Below, piece after piece: positions 11,381 through 21,224 of a stretch of 64,000 nt of DNA. The position numbers and the translations under genes are program-made. The notes under the pieces were generated by a model. The model did not search any database. It saw only the letters and a list, made by a program, of their open reading frames with translations, and had not been told where the DNA came from. How positions within the stretch are numbered: the first letter of the stretch is position 1; every line of letters starts with the position of its first letter. The stretch is from contig JABYQU010000082.1 of NCBI GenBank assembly GCA_022264855.1, positions 1-64,000 on the forward strand, written 5' to 3'. The DNA comes from Lenzites betulinus (Eukaryota; Basidiomycota; Agaricomycetes; Polyporales; Polyporaceae).

Positions 11381-11826
11381 GCTGCGAATATAAGCAGCAA
11401 TCGCGCTTGGATGAGGTTGGGTCAAAGGCGACGGGCAGCCAGCGTACGCTGACCGTGCCTTTGAAATTGCCGTGAATACGGTCCAAAATCTACCGAATAG
11501 TCGGTCGAGTAAGGGTAGTAGCACATCGTTGGCCAATATCAGCCTGGGGTCTGTATATATACAAGGCCGCGAATATAAGCGGCGTTCGGCCAGTTTGGGG
11601 TGAGTTGTCTGGCTTCCAACTATTGTATACAAAGTCATGATTGACTCGTGATGATGCATGATTTGCATAGGGTTTTGTTGATTTTTGATGTTTCGTATTG
11701 GACGACGAATGGCCATGCTGTGGCCTGCGCGGATGGTGACGAGTGGTCGCGAATATAAGCGACGGGTAGCCCTGAAATGACTAAGTAGGCGGGCTACTAC
11801 AAAGTCTTGCTGCGAATATAAGCAGC
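11381..11826 (-). repeat. Array of four covarying stem-loops in the 3' region
   Basis: Four 18-nt hairpins lie at 11381-11398, 11566-11583, 11746-11763 and 11809-11826. On the plus strand the loop is always GAATATAA (UUAUAUUC in the element RNA). The 5-bp stems are GCTGC/GCAGC, GCCGC/GCGGC, GTCGC/GCGAC and GCTGC/GCAGC. Two stem positions change on both sides together and keep pairing, while the sequence between hairpins is unrelated. This is the mark of selection on structure. A role in packaging, RNA stability or protein binding of the element RNA is an inference. Confidence 0.85.
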
Positions 11827-11925
11827 GCAAGCCCATGCTAAGACGACACACTGGGCAAAGATGTGTCGAATCGATCCAACTGCGACATACGGCGGCGTTA
11901 GAGACGGGTTTAGAGGCGGAGACGA

Positions 11926-14358
11926 CTAGTTTGGGGCGGAATCGCCAGCGTTAGCGAGCGGAGTGCTAGCGGAGGATTGTGATCCATCCGGGCTAGTGGT
12001 TGGCATGCCGGCGTTGTGCCCGGTCGGGGCCAGTCCCTGGCTAGGACCTCCAGTCGCTGGCCCTTCAGCCATTTCCGTGTCCATCATCTCGGTGACGGCT
12101 CCAGCGGGCTGCCCGACTGTCGGGGTGATCGGCGCCGGGGTAACCATAATGGCCGCCGTTGGGGGAGCCGCCGCTTGAGCAGTTTGCAGCTCGAAGAGGT
12201 TGGGCACGGTCGGCACTTCAGCCACTGAGTTGATTCCGGGGAACGCGTGTTGGAGATCGGTGTAGTCCCGGCCATGGAACAAGGCCCGAGCTCGCCACAC
12301 GGACATTTGCACTCGATCGGCAAGATCATACCCCACGCCCGCACTGGCGTACCATCGAGCGACGTGAAAGACGGTAAGCTCGCCTTCCCGGTAGGACCCG
12401 GCGAATCGCGCATCGGGCGAATATACTGGCTGGCGCGGGTAGTGCCCGTGTTGGATGATGTGCCGGTACAATCCGGGAACCGAGAATAGCTCCTGCGAAA
12501 GCGATATCCACCGTCCTCGGTCATCGACCGATACACCTCGGCCCACTGGCCTGCGAATCATGAGATGGAGCTCTACGTTCTCGGGCCGGGGCGCTCCGTC
12601 CATAGTACCGTCCGCTCGTTCCATCCATGCAGGTATCCGGCTCTGATGGAGCGACAGCCATTCAATCCAGCGGCTCACCGCGTCAGCGAGTCGGGGCTGG
12701 TTAATCCGTGGCTTAGCTGGCTCACTTCGAAACCGAGTAGTGGGCGGCGGCAAATGCGCCGTAGACGTAGGGATGAGTCCCGGAGGGGTGTATTGAGGCG
12801 AGCCCCGTCGCCCATAACTCCGTACCGGAGCAGTGCCCAACGGCGCGGTCCTCCTATCAGGATTACGCCAGTGCTCGTTCAGCACACGCATGCCTTGTAC
12901 CCCTGTGAGCGCCGGGTTGTCCGAGATCTGGGCCAACAGATGTTGGATCCGGTGTCGAGCTTCGCCCATGTCGGCGTGGGCCGCGCTCATCATCATTCTC
13001 GCGTCTTCGGTGCTCACTGGCACGAAGTTATACCAATGAGACGCCAGTCTGGCGTCGGATTCGGCGGGAACAGCTAGCATGTTGCTAGGCCATCCTTCCG
13101 GGATGCGGATCGTAGGCGCGTGTTGCCCGGCCATGGTGAATGCGGGTCCCGTTCCGGGAGCTGGGGGCGGCGGCAGGTCACGCCGAGCATTGCGGACGCG
13201 TTGTCGGTCAGATACTTTCTGAATCTGATCAACATCGTAAACGTCGTCCTCGTCGGACTCGTCCGAGTCGTACGCCGTAAATTTCTCAGGCGCGTCGGTC
13301 AGCCGGCTGCTGGAGGGGTAATCGTCCTGTCTGCTGTCATGTCCTCGACGAGGCGGGGTTCGAATTCGTCCATGCCCATGTTCTTGGCGATCACGCCGTG
13401 GGCTCATCTTGCGCGGGTCCCGCTGTATATATCCAGACGATCCCGACCCATGAGTCACTGACGTTAATGCAGATGGGGGGCGTATACTTTCCAGTTGTCG
13501 CAATAACTGACGCCGTTCGTCCTCCAACTCGCTAATGCGTTCTTTCGCCGAGTTCCGCTCCGAGCGATATCGCTCTCGTAGTTCGCGGTCCTCATTCGCC
13601 TGCCGGCGATTCCTCGCCTGTTCTCTGTCCCGAGACTCCTCTAGTTCTTCAATTCTGGCCTGTGCCGTCGCCAGCTCTTGAGCTGCTCGTTCTGCTTCTT
13701 CTCTGGCCCTTCCCCCTTCAGATCGAGCATGCTCTTCAAAATGACGCCAGAAGCGCGCTTGCAATTCCCCTTGTACCGTGGTTTGCGCCTCTACGAAGGC
13801 CGCATCGTTGGCCGATGCTCCATAATGCCTTAGGAATTCAGCGCAAATAACGCATCCCACCGTGTGCGCAACTAGCAGCGGCTGTCCCGGCACTGCGGCC
13901 CACGATAGCGACGTCAATGGCATTAACGGCGGCATGCCGGGTACCGCTCCCAGTTGCGGAGGGCCTCCCACGTTGGGGCCCACTGTCGATCCCGGCCGAA
14001 ATTGGCCTCCTGTACCGTATCCAAATCCTAGCTGAGGCGGCTGCATGTACATTCCTTGCGTCATGGGCGGCCCTGCCCCTGTCATGAAGTTTTGCGGCAT
14101 GGCTGCATACTGCGCCTGTTGCGGGAACTGCCCATACACTGGCATCGATACCGCTGGCTGCATAGCCGCGTTTGGGGCCATATTGGCCAAGCTGCTGTCT
14201 ACCGCCATTTCGGCGGGATTCGTCGTTCCCGAATTGTCTTGCGTGTTCGCTGAGTCGCCGGGCATAGTGGTCGCAGAGTCGTATGGTCTACCAAGAGGTG
14301 ATGAGAGGTGGGAGAGAGCAGGAGAGCGACGGAGTCCTCGCTGGCCAAGTGCCTTCAC
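11926..14358 (-). CDS. Third ORF of the chromovirus, 810 aa, unknown function
   Basis: Uninterrupted ORF starting 128 nt after the pol stop, in a different frame, where an env gene sits in retroviruses. There is no signal peptide or membrane span, so it is not envelope-like. It has a Pro/Met/Gln/Gly-rich N-terminal part (about residues 30-150), a charged coiled-coil rich in Glu, Arg and Ala (about 200-295), an Arg/Ser/Asp-rich linker with an acidic patch DSDESDEDDVYDVDQ (about 360-385), and a more ordered C-terminal half with Trp-rich segments such as RWIEWLSLHQSRIPAW and WISLSQELFSVPGLYRHI. Its composition resembles a nucleoprotein or second gag-like protein. Its expression must rely on a separate message or reinitiation. 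No homologous family is recognised. Confidence 0.85.
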   Translation of the reverse strand: MKALGQRGLRRSPALSHLSSPLGRPYDSATTMPGDSANTQDNSGTTNPAEMAVDSSLANMAPNAAMQPAVSMPVYGQFPQQAQYAAMPQNFMTGAGPPMTQGMYMQPPQLGFGYGTGGQFRPGSTVGPNVGGPPQLGAVPGMPPLMPLTSLSWAAVPGQPLLVAHTVGCVICAEFLRHYGASANDAAFVEAQTTVQGELQARFWRHFEEHARSEGGRAREEAERAAQELATAQARIEELEESRDREQARNRRQANEDRELRERYRSERNSAKERISELEDERRQLLRQLESIRPPSALTSVTHGSGSSGYIQRDPRKMSPRRDRQEHGHGRIRTPPRRGHDSRQDDYPSSSRLTDAPEKFTAYDSDESDEDDVYDVDQIQKVSDRQRVRNARRDLPPPPAPGTGPAFTMAGQHAPTIRIPEGWPSNMLAVPAESDARLASHWYNFVPVSTEDARMMMSAAHADMGEARHRIQHLLAQISDNPALTGVQGMRVLNEHWRNPDRRTAPLGTAPVRSYGRRGSPQYTPPGLIPTSTAHLPPPTTRFRSEPAKPRINQPRLADAVSRWIEWLSLHQSRIPAWMERADGTMDGAPRPENVELHLMIRRPVGRGVSVDDRGRWISLSQELFSVPGLYRHIIQHGHYPRQPVYSPDARFAGSYREGELTVFHVARWYASAGVGYDLADRVQMSVWRARALFHGRDYTDLQHAFPGINSVAEVPTVPNLFELQTAQAAAPPTAAIMVTPAPITPTVGQPAGAVTEMMDTEMAEGPATGGPSQGLAPTGHNAGMPTTSPDGSQSSASTPLANAGDSAPN

Positions 14359-14486
14359 GCCGGTAATCGACCCTTAGCGGTGAAGTGCTAAGCGCCTGCA
14401 TCTGCGATCTCAGCGCTTACGCGTCGCGACACGTCCAGTCACACTGCGTTACTCCGCGTCATGTCCACTAATTCGAGCAGAACTGC

Positions 14487-17400
14487 TCAAGCCCGGCCTT
14501 TTCTTGGCTTCTTAGGCAGTAATTGCCAGGTTTCTACTCCCATTAGCTGACAATAGCCGTAGAGCGCCGCCAGGTCTTTACAGTTCTCGTAAGGTTCCCA
14601 GGTGTGATCACCTAATGTCCATCGAACATGGAACCGGCACTTATTACCTTGCCACTCGTGGCCAATGATTTCGTCCACTAGCCACTCCGTGCTATCGTCC
14701 GCGCCAAGGTCGTAGAATGCCCGGGCTTCCCGGTGAGGGAACATCACGTCGTCATTGGGCTCATGTGGCCGAAGTAGTGAAGCGTGAAACCGAGGGTGTA
14801 TCCTCCGCTCCTTCATTTCTGGTGGCAAGTCCAGCACATAACTCGAAGTATCAGGGTAAGCTTCCGTGATACGGAATGGCCCAATATATTTAGGTACCAG
14901 TTTTCGTGCTCTGCCCTTGGGCACCGATAAATTCTTCGTAGACAAATACGCCTGGTCTCCCACAGCATATATTGGCTCAGCGAGCCTATGCTTGTTTGCA
15001 TAATGAGTCTGAGCGACTCGCGCGTCGATTATGGCATCATGGGCAGCTTCCACATTAGCCCGAGCTCGGACCGCAAATTCGTGTACCCCCGCAAATTGCG
15101 AATCGGTATTGATTCCGTTCATGGATCTGGGCAAATAGCCGTAGTTCAATTCGAATGGGGCGAATTGAGTGGTAGCACTAGAGGCCGAGTTCAAGGCGAA
15201 CTCCACAAGCGGTAACTTTTGGTACCAATCAAGCTGGTCGGGAGCCACCGTCGAACGCAATATCTGTGTCACAGACCGGATGGTCCGTTCGCTAAGCCCA
15301 TCCGTTTGAGGGTGGAACGCCGTGGACATGAGCAGTTTAGCTCCTAGCAATCGGTGTAGTTCCTTCCAGAACTTGGAAGTGAACTTGCTATCCCTGTCGG
15401 ACACGATGGATTCAGGAAGACCATGTAGTCGTACTACTTCGCGGAGGTATACCAATGCCAAATCGGCAGCCGTATCCGTAGTCCGGATGGGAATGAGGTG
15501 GACCATGGACGTCAGCCGATCCACCACCACCCATATATAATCACAGCCAAACGCAACCGGAAAAGGTCCAACGAAATCCATGGATATGGATTCCCAAGGT
15601 CTTCGAGGCACGGGCATACTATGTAGTAACCCCGCGGGCTTATGAGTGGAGGCTTTCGCCATATGACATATACCGCAAGTGGTACAGAACTTATCCACGT
15701 CTCGTCTCAACGTAGGCCACCAAAACCATCGACGGACGTATTCCGCGGTTCGCTGAGGCCCTAAGTGGCCCAAAGTGGTATGTGCTCGATCTAGGATTAA
15801 CTCCGGAATCATCCGTTGTTTAAATAATACCCGCGGTATACACAGTACTTCTTCATATTCACGATTTTTCGTGTGGATCAATCCATCCGTAATCCGGAAG
15901 TTTCGGTGATGGTCGGGATTTTCCAATATCTTCCGAAACGTTGTGTCACCGCTATAGCCACTTCTAATGGCGTTCATAAACCCATCTTCCAATTCTACAT
16001 GGGGCCGTAGTGGCGGCCCCTTAGTCAAGGATTCGGATAGAGTCGGACTGGGGCCATCATCCGATGATGGGAGCAATATTCGCTCAGGCTGGTGTTGTGC
16101 ATATTGGGCAGCTTCATCCTGTCGGGCCTCGACCGGCTCTTTCAGTTTACGAGCTGCCTCCTCAGCCGCTATCATGGCCATTTTCTTGGCAGTATGCCTG
16201 ATAATACGACCAGCGTTCAACTCCAATACTCGAGATTGAGGCAAATCATCCCTGTCAGGATCAAGCCTACTATCGGCATTCGCATATTCGTATTCCTCGA
16301 ACGTATCTTGAGAACCATCCATCTCATGATACCGGGACAAACAGTCCGCTACCTTATTCAGGTGGCCGGGTATATACGATATTGTATAATCGAACCGCGA
16401 CAGGTACTCGTACCAACGAATCTGCCGATTGTTAGGCCGCGGTACCCCCTTGAGGAATTCAAGTGCTCGATGATCGGTCACTATGCGGATTTTCCGCCCT
16501 AACAATTTATCTTCCCATTTCAACAGCCCTTCTAGTATGGCTAGTGCTTCCTGCTCATAAGTGCGGTAGGCACGTTGGGCGCTGGTCAATTTCTTTGACA
16601 TGAATCCTGCAGGCCGGCACGTTTGCCAATCGGGACCCTGGCCATAAACTGCCCCGACACCGTATAGTGAGGCGTCACAGATCAACCATATTGGTTCAGG
16701 CTTCTCGGGGTCTATTGGCCGTAGTATGGGCACTTTGCACGCCAACGCCTTTATAGACTCGAAGCATTTGTCATGCAGCGCCCGCCATATAAATGGCCGG
16801 TCATTATGTACCATGTCCGATAAAGACGCAGTAAATGACGTGACGTCGGGCATAAAGTGTGCCAAATAATTGACCAGCCCTAAGAACCGCTGGACATCGT
16901 GGTACGACCGCGGCGTTCGCCAAGTGCGAATACGACTCATTTTGTCGGTGTCTGCATGTAGCCCTCGGTCATCAATGCGATGGCCGAGACAGTCCAGGCT
17001 CTTGGAAAATAAATCGCACTTCTTGCGGCTTAGATATAATTTTGCCTTGCGTAATGCATCAAACACGAGCCCAAGATGCTCTTCATGTTCAGCCTTAGTA
17101 TTGGAGAAGACGAAAATATCGTCTAAATATACATGCACGAACCGCCCTATAAACTCACGAAAAATCGTGGTCATTAGTCTCTGGAACGTAGACGGCGCAT
17201 TGGTGTCCCCTTGCTGCATAACTTCACTCACGAACGTCCCAAAGGGCGTTGCGAATGCAGTTTTCCAAATATCGGCCGCAATAATGCGAACTTGTTCGTA
17301 TGCATCGGACAAATCGATCTTTGAGCGGTACTTGGCTCGGGCTACGTCCATTCGAATCTGATCCTGGTCAGGAAATGGCGTCAGGTCATGGACCGTGTTA

Positions 17401-18026
17401 TCATTACGCTGTCTCGCGTCAATTACAGTTCGTAATTTGCCGTCCTTTTTGGCTACACACAGTAAAGGTGCCGCTTGCGACACTGTAGCTGGTTTCCACC
17501 ATCCTGCCTTTACGTATCGATTGATTTTAGCAAGAAGCTCTGTCTTTATAGACTCTGCGCATCGTGGCAGGTGGTATTTGTATGTTTTTTGTTCATCAAT
17601 TAACGGGATTTTATGATCCACCTCCCTAAATGGAGGTAGCTCCTCGGGTGGGGGCCTCATTATATCCTCAGTGGCCTTATACCATTTCGTCCTGAGCTTC
17701 TCTAGCTCCTCCTCTTCGTCTTCTGTCACGGCAGCCATATAGCTGCTCGGTCCAGCTAACTCTTCCCATTGCCCTATAGCAATCTGTTCCATAACTCTGC
17801 CTATTCGGCGTCGATTTTCTTCTTTGGCTGACTTTAGCCTGGGCTCCGACGAATGAGTCGTTGGGAAATTATCCTCTCTGATTACCGGCGACACCTCGTT
17901 TCTCGCTCTTCCTTGATGTCGGGTTGGAATTATTACGGCTCTCTTGCCGTCCCCTCCCCTTTCCATACTCGACTCGGAGTGTGCATGACGCGTCCGGGAG
18001 GGCTCCACCTTCGTGGATAGCGCCAT
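14487..18026 (-). CDS. pol: Pol polyprotein: RT, RNase H, integrase, chromodomain
   Basis: 1179 codons from the ATG. Domains in order are: reverse transcriptase with LPPFREVDHKIPLID, KIDLSDAYEQVRI and the catalytic YLDD (VYLDDIFVFS, about residue 300); RNase H with CDAS, TYEQE, TDHRALEFL and ADCLSRY (about 460-590); integrase with an H-H-C-C zinc site ending CTTCGICH, then DFVGPF, SDRDSKF and the catalytic Glu in SERTIRSV (about 740-950); and at the end a chromodomain, WLVDEIIGHEW through VRWTLGDHTWEP. All catalytic Asp/Glu residues expected for RT and integrase are present. The ATG is nine bases after the first base of the gag-pro stop and in the same frame, so pol may be made by UAG readthrough or reinitiation. 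Confidence 0.95.
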   Translation of the reverse strand: MALSTKVEPSRTRHAHSESSMERGGDGKRAVIIPTRHQGRARNEVSPVIREDNFPTTHSSEPRLKSAKEENRRRIGRVMEQIAIGQWEELAGPSSYMAAVTEDEEEELEKLRTKWYKATEDIMRPPPEELPPFREVDHKIPLIDEQKTYKYHLPRCAESIKTELLAKINRYVKAGWWKPATVSQAAPLLCVAKKDGKLRTVIDARQRNDNTVHDLTPFPDQDQIRMDVARAKYRSKIDLSDAYEQVRIIAADIWKTAFATPFGTFVSEVMQQGDTNAPSTFQRLMTTIFREFIGRFVHVYLDDIFVFSNTKAEHEEHLGLVFDALRKAKLYLSRKKCDLFSKSLDCLGHRIDDRGLHADTDKMSRIRTWRTPRSYHDVQRFLGLVNYLAHFMPDVTSFTASLSDMVHNDRPFIWRALHDKCFESIKALACKVPILRPIDPEKPEPIWLICDASLYGVGAVYGQGPDWQTCRPAGFMSKKLTSAQRAYRTYEQEALAILEGLLKWEDKLLGRKIRIVTDHRALEFLKGVPRPNNRQIRWYEYLSRFDYTISYIPGHLNKVADCLSRYHEMDGSQDTFEEYEYANADSRLDPDRDDLPQSRVLELNAGRIIRHTAKKMAMIAAEEAARKLKEPVEARQDEAAQYAQHQPERILLPSSDDGPSPTLSESLTKGPPLRPHVELEDGFMNAIRSGYSGDTTFRKILENPDHHRNFRITDGLIHTKNREYEEVLCIPRVLFKQRMIPELILDRAHTTLGHLGPQRTAEYVRRWFWWPTLRRDVDKFCTTCGICHMAKASTHKPAGLLHSMPVPRRPWESISMDFVGPFPVAFGCDYIWVVVDRLTSMVHLIPIRTTDTAADLALVYLREVVRLHGLPESIVSDRDSKFTSKFWKELHRLLGAKLLMSTAFHPQTDGLSERTIRSVTQILRSTVAPDQLDWYQKLPLVEFALNSASSATTQFAPFELNYGYLPRSMNGINTDSQFAGVHEFAVRARANVEAAHDAIIDARVAQTHYANKHRLAEPIYAVGDQAYLSTKNLSVPKGRARKLVPKYIGPFRITEAYPDTSSYVLDLPPEMKERRIHPRFHASLLRPHEPNDDVMFPHREARAFYDLGADDSTEWLVDEIIGHEWQGNKCRFHVRWTLGDHTWEPYENCKDLAALYGYCQLMGVETWQLLPKKPRKGRA

Positions 18027-18032
18027 GCTCTC

Positions 18033-21000
18033 CTATTCGATTGTAGCGGGTATTATCGGAGGACGGCCTCCTATTCTCTTGTCCTTTCGGTCCATGGCCA
18101 GTATTGGCTCCCTGAATAACGGAATGACCGTCCCCTTGACCACTATCTGGTCGCGCCCAAAGTCCAATAACACGCCATGCTCTCGACAGAATACTGTGCC
18201 CAGAATGGCATCGTAACGATCTATATCGACGACGTCGAAGTAGTGTTCCTGTTTGACAGTGCCTACTGTCAACATGGCCCTCGCCCCAAAGTTTATCCTC
18301 GTCTTGCTGCCTTTAGTCCCCAATTGGAGCCCAACTGGCTCTTTCAGATCCACTCGACTAGCCTTGCATATATATGCAAATTCCGGCGTAATTGAATCTG
18401 TCGTGCATCCAGAATCGAATAACACGAGCGCCTTGACTCCATTGATCCATAATTCCGCGCACAACGTGCGCTGACTATCCGGCCTTCGTCGCGGTTGAGC
18501 CCCTTCTTCGGTAGCACGTCGTACTTTGGCATCGTATAGCCACGCATGTCGCAATCCCTTATCTCTGGCTATGGCCATGCTATTAAGCCGCTCGGCTTCC
18601 TCAACACCTGCAATATGCAGTGCCTCTACTCGCATGGCACCGAATAATACGGAGTCGCCATAGTCGTAGTCGATTCCCGACGAGTTATCCACCTCTCCCT
18701 CACTCTCATATTGAGACCCGCCATATCCCGGTTCTGACTGGGGGTACTCATCCTCGTACGGATAAGGTGTCTCATCCATCAGCCTTTCGGCCTCGTATTC
18801 CTTTGCTTCGGGCGAATCTCCCGGTGAAATTCCCGGGGCCGAGTGGTCGCCCGCCTCGTGATCTGAGGTATCGTCGACTACTCGCTGAGCGAACATCTTA
18901 GGTCCATTAGCCCCACGTTGTCCGAACTTCGGGCAAGCGGGGTCGGCAGCGTAATGGCCAATCTGGCCACACGCAAAGCACTTTACAGCGGCTTTGTTTG
19001 CCACCGCCTTGTCAATCTTAGCCGGGTGCGACTGTGGTGCGGTCGTGCCCGCCGGGGCAGTTACGGGCGGCTTGAATGCCGCCGTAGCCATTCGAGGCCC
19101 TCGTCGATTGAATCCTCGCGACCCAGAATGAGCTGGCCGAGCCTGACCTTTATCCGCATCCTCCTTGGGCCGAGTGCCCTTATTATCCCCAGCATTCTTG
19201 CTGCTACTGGCTGGGGCCGCAGTAGCCGCACGCGACTTTCGACGCATTGCCATTGAGCGCGAATTCTGCTCTAGATCGAGCGCGGCTTGATACAGCTCCG
19301 TGAGAGAGTTGTATTGTACCGATAGGCCGTTGTATACGGTCAACAGTTCTTCATAACGATCGGGCAAAGCGTCCATGAATCGTTGTCGCTGTTGGAACTG
19401 AGTGGGAGTTTCCCACATACGCTCGGCATGGTAAAGTAGTCGTTCATACAACGAGGCTACTCCGCCTTTATCGGCATGGTACTGGAGATGTTCAAACTCG
19501 TGGGCAGCCACCAAGTGTATGTCTCGATGGATGAACCGACGATACAATCCAACGATGGCTTCGTCGAACCACCAGTCGCGTTTATCACGCGATGGAGCCC
19601 TTATAGTATTCTGGAACCAAGTGGCGGCATCGCCTCCCAAACATGTGCCTAATATTCGCACTCGATCCCCGTCCAATTCAGGACCTGTGATTCGTAGGGT
19701 GCTAAAATACTCTAACAAGTTTTGAAGCCACACTATAAACCCGTCGGGGTCGTCTTTGCCTTCGAACGCCTTGGGAACGGCTAATTTAGCCACTTTGAGA
19801 TAGGCGGGAGGCGACGTTGTCGGCGGGTCTGCCACAGCTTCCTGGATCATATCCAGTATTCGCTGCACCCCTTGGATGTCTCGCGGGCCACTTCCTGGCA
19901 TCAGATAAGCGAGATCATCGCGACCAGCGGTCGTGCCTGGTACCTGTCCCCCCGCAGTACTCGTCCGAGTATCGGGAAATCGAGACGGAGCCATAGACCG
20001 TCGGGCCCTCAGAGGGTCTGGTCTGGCAAACACGGATGTCGGGGGCAAGGTCGTACGCCTGTACGGCGCTGCAGACACGGAAGCATCCTCATGGCTTTCG
20101 CCCAGCCCCGTCCGCCGACGGCGGAGGTTGGCCGAGTCAAATGCCACGCTTCTTCGAGGCTCGGGGACGTCCAACGGACTACGAGTAGTCGTAGCCGACA
20201 GCAGCGGCGTGTTATTAGGAGGGGCAGGAGCGCTCCTCGACGGACCTGAAGCATCGGACCGAGCCAGCCCTGCTGCCGCTAGCCGTTGTGATCGGCCGTG
20301 TTTAAGACGTTCTTGAGGATCTAGTTCCTCGTCCGATCGTTCCGCATCCGAGGCTGCGTCCAGGAGCTCGCCTTCAACCTCGTCTTCTTCTCGAGGCCAT
20401 CGACTAGGCGAACTTTGTGAGGCGTCCACAGCGAGGACCTCGCCCTGTGTCTCGATATACCCTTCCGGTATATCCCCATCCTCGCCATCCTCGGCGATCC
20501 TTCCCAGCAAGTCCGATACTTGAGCATTAAGCTCGTCCTCAGCTCGCTGCACTTCCAGCCGTAGCGTCGAGAATCGGCGCCGCGACGCTTGCAACAACGA
20601 CACTAGCTGTAACGCCGAGGACTGACTGATAGCCATATTAGGGCCTATTATCGGTGAAGACCGAGGGCTGACCATGCCTCCTTGCATATCTTCGACTGCC
20701 ACGGCTTCCTTGTCTGTCTGACTAGGAGGCCGAGACCTATTCGACACATTCGATACCCTAGCAGAATGATATCCTTCTGTACGGGACGATGGCCGAGGCG
20801 CCGCCCTGGCTTTGCCTTTATCGGCCGCGGAAGCCCTGCCTCTAGCAGTTTCCACATGAGCTGCTGAGCTCAAACCCAGCTGACTAGTCGGCCGCACGTC
20901 TTCAGGCGTAGACCCTGGCGACACTCGAGGGAATTGATATGACTCACGGCGATCTACGCGACTATGCGTCCTTGTGGCGGCCAATGAGCCTGGAGGAATA

Positions 21001-21134
21001 GGCGATTCCCGCCTGGCTGTACTATGGCCGTAGGCCCCTGCACCACTCGTGGTGGCAGGTCCTGAGGGCGTCGTGGGACGCGATGATCGCGATGGCCTTC
21101 TACTGCTGGCCGGGAAGTTCCCAGGGACTTCCAT
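18033..21134 (-). CDS. gag: Gag-protease polyprotein, 1033 aa
   Basis: A long Ser/Arg/Pro-rich N-terminal half of low complexity is followed by a capsid-like retrotransposon gag region (about residues 430-640, with KAFEGKDDPDGFIVWLQNL). Next come a zinc knuckle CFACGQIGHYAADPAC (about 740-755, CCHC), an acidic linker, and a retropepsin with active site LFDSGCTTDS and the later motif YDAILGTVF (about 900-1015). It ends in TAG (18035-18033), then GAG AGC and the pol ATG in the same frame. Carrying protease at the end of gag rather than in pol sets the split point between the two polyproteins. The start at 21134 leaves a 90-nt leader after the 5' LTR. Confidence 0.92.
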   Translation of the reverse strand: MEVPGNFPASSRRPSRSSRPTTPSGPATTSGAGAYGHSTARRESPIPPGSLAATRTHSRVDRRESYQFPRVSPGSTPEDVRPTSQLGLSSAAHVETARGRASAADKGKARAAPRPSSRTEGYHSARVSNVSNRSRPPSQTDKEAVAVEDMQGGMVSPRSSPIIGPNMAISQSSALQLVSLLQASRRRFSTLRLEVQRAEDELNAQVSDLLGRIAEDGEDGDIPEGYIETQGEVLAVDASQSSPSRWPREEDEVEGELLDAASDAERSDEELDPQERLKHGRSQRLAAAGLARSDASGPSRSAPAPPNNTPLLSATTTRSPLDVPEPRRSVAFDSANLRRRRTGLGESHEDASVSAAPYRRTTLPPTSVFARPDPLRARRSMAPSRFPDTRTSTAGGQVPGTTAGRDDLAYLMPGSGPRDIQGVQRILDMIQEAVADPPTTSPPAYLKVAKLAVPKAFEGKDDPDGFIVWLQNLLEYFSTLRITGPELDGDRVRILGTCLGGDAATWFQNTIRAPSRDKRDWWFDEAIVGLYRRFIHRDIHLVAAHEFEHLQYHADKGGVASLYERLLYHAERMWETPTQFQQRQRFMDALPDRYEELLTVYNGLSVQYNSLTELYQAALDLEQNSRSMAMRRKSRAATAAPASSSKNAGDNKGTRPKEDADKGQARPAHSGSRGFNRRGPRMATAAFKPPVTAPAGTTAPQSHPAKIDKAVANKAAVKCFACGQIGHYAADPACPKFGQRGANGPKMFAQRVVDDTSDHEAGDHSAPGISPGDSPEAKEYEAERLMDETPYPYEDEYPQSEPGYGGSQYESEGEVDNSSGIDYDYGDSVLFGAMRVEALHIAGVEEAERLNSMAIARDKGLRHAWLYDAKVRRATEEGAQPRRRPDSQRTLCAELWINGVKALVLFDSGCTTDSITPEFAYICKASRVDLKEPVGLQLGTKGSKTRINFGARAMLTVGTVKQEHYFDVVDIDRYDAILGTVFCREHGVLLDFGRDQIVVKGTVIPLFREPILAMDRKDKRIGGRPPIIPATIE

Positions 21135-21224
21135 GTTGGTATTCTAAAACGGTTAGTAGTCACTGATGACGTGTACGTCGCCCAGTGAGGCGTAGCTGTT
21201 AAGCTTCACGGAAAGCTAAAAAAG
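21135..21224 (-). promoter_or_regulatory. Leader between 5' LTR and gag (primer-binding region)
   Basis: On the element strand the bases after the LTR read CTTTTTTAGCTTTCCGTGAA. A typical TGG-starting tRNA primer site is not visible next to the LTR, so the primer cannot be named. Self-priming or an unusual tRNA is possible. Confidence 0.4.

Noticed and set aside
11345..11851. Minus-strand ORF of 168 codons with recurring LYS[RQ]
   Set aside because: The repeats are the translated hairpin loops. One hairpin is in another frame and the rest of the ORF has no protein-like features, so RNA structure explains it better.
11926..14358. ORF3 as an env gene, which would make this an errantivirus-like element
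   Set aside because: No signal peptide, no membrane span and no cleavage site pattern. The coiled-coil and acidic patch fit an internal protein.
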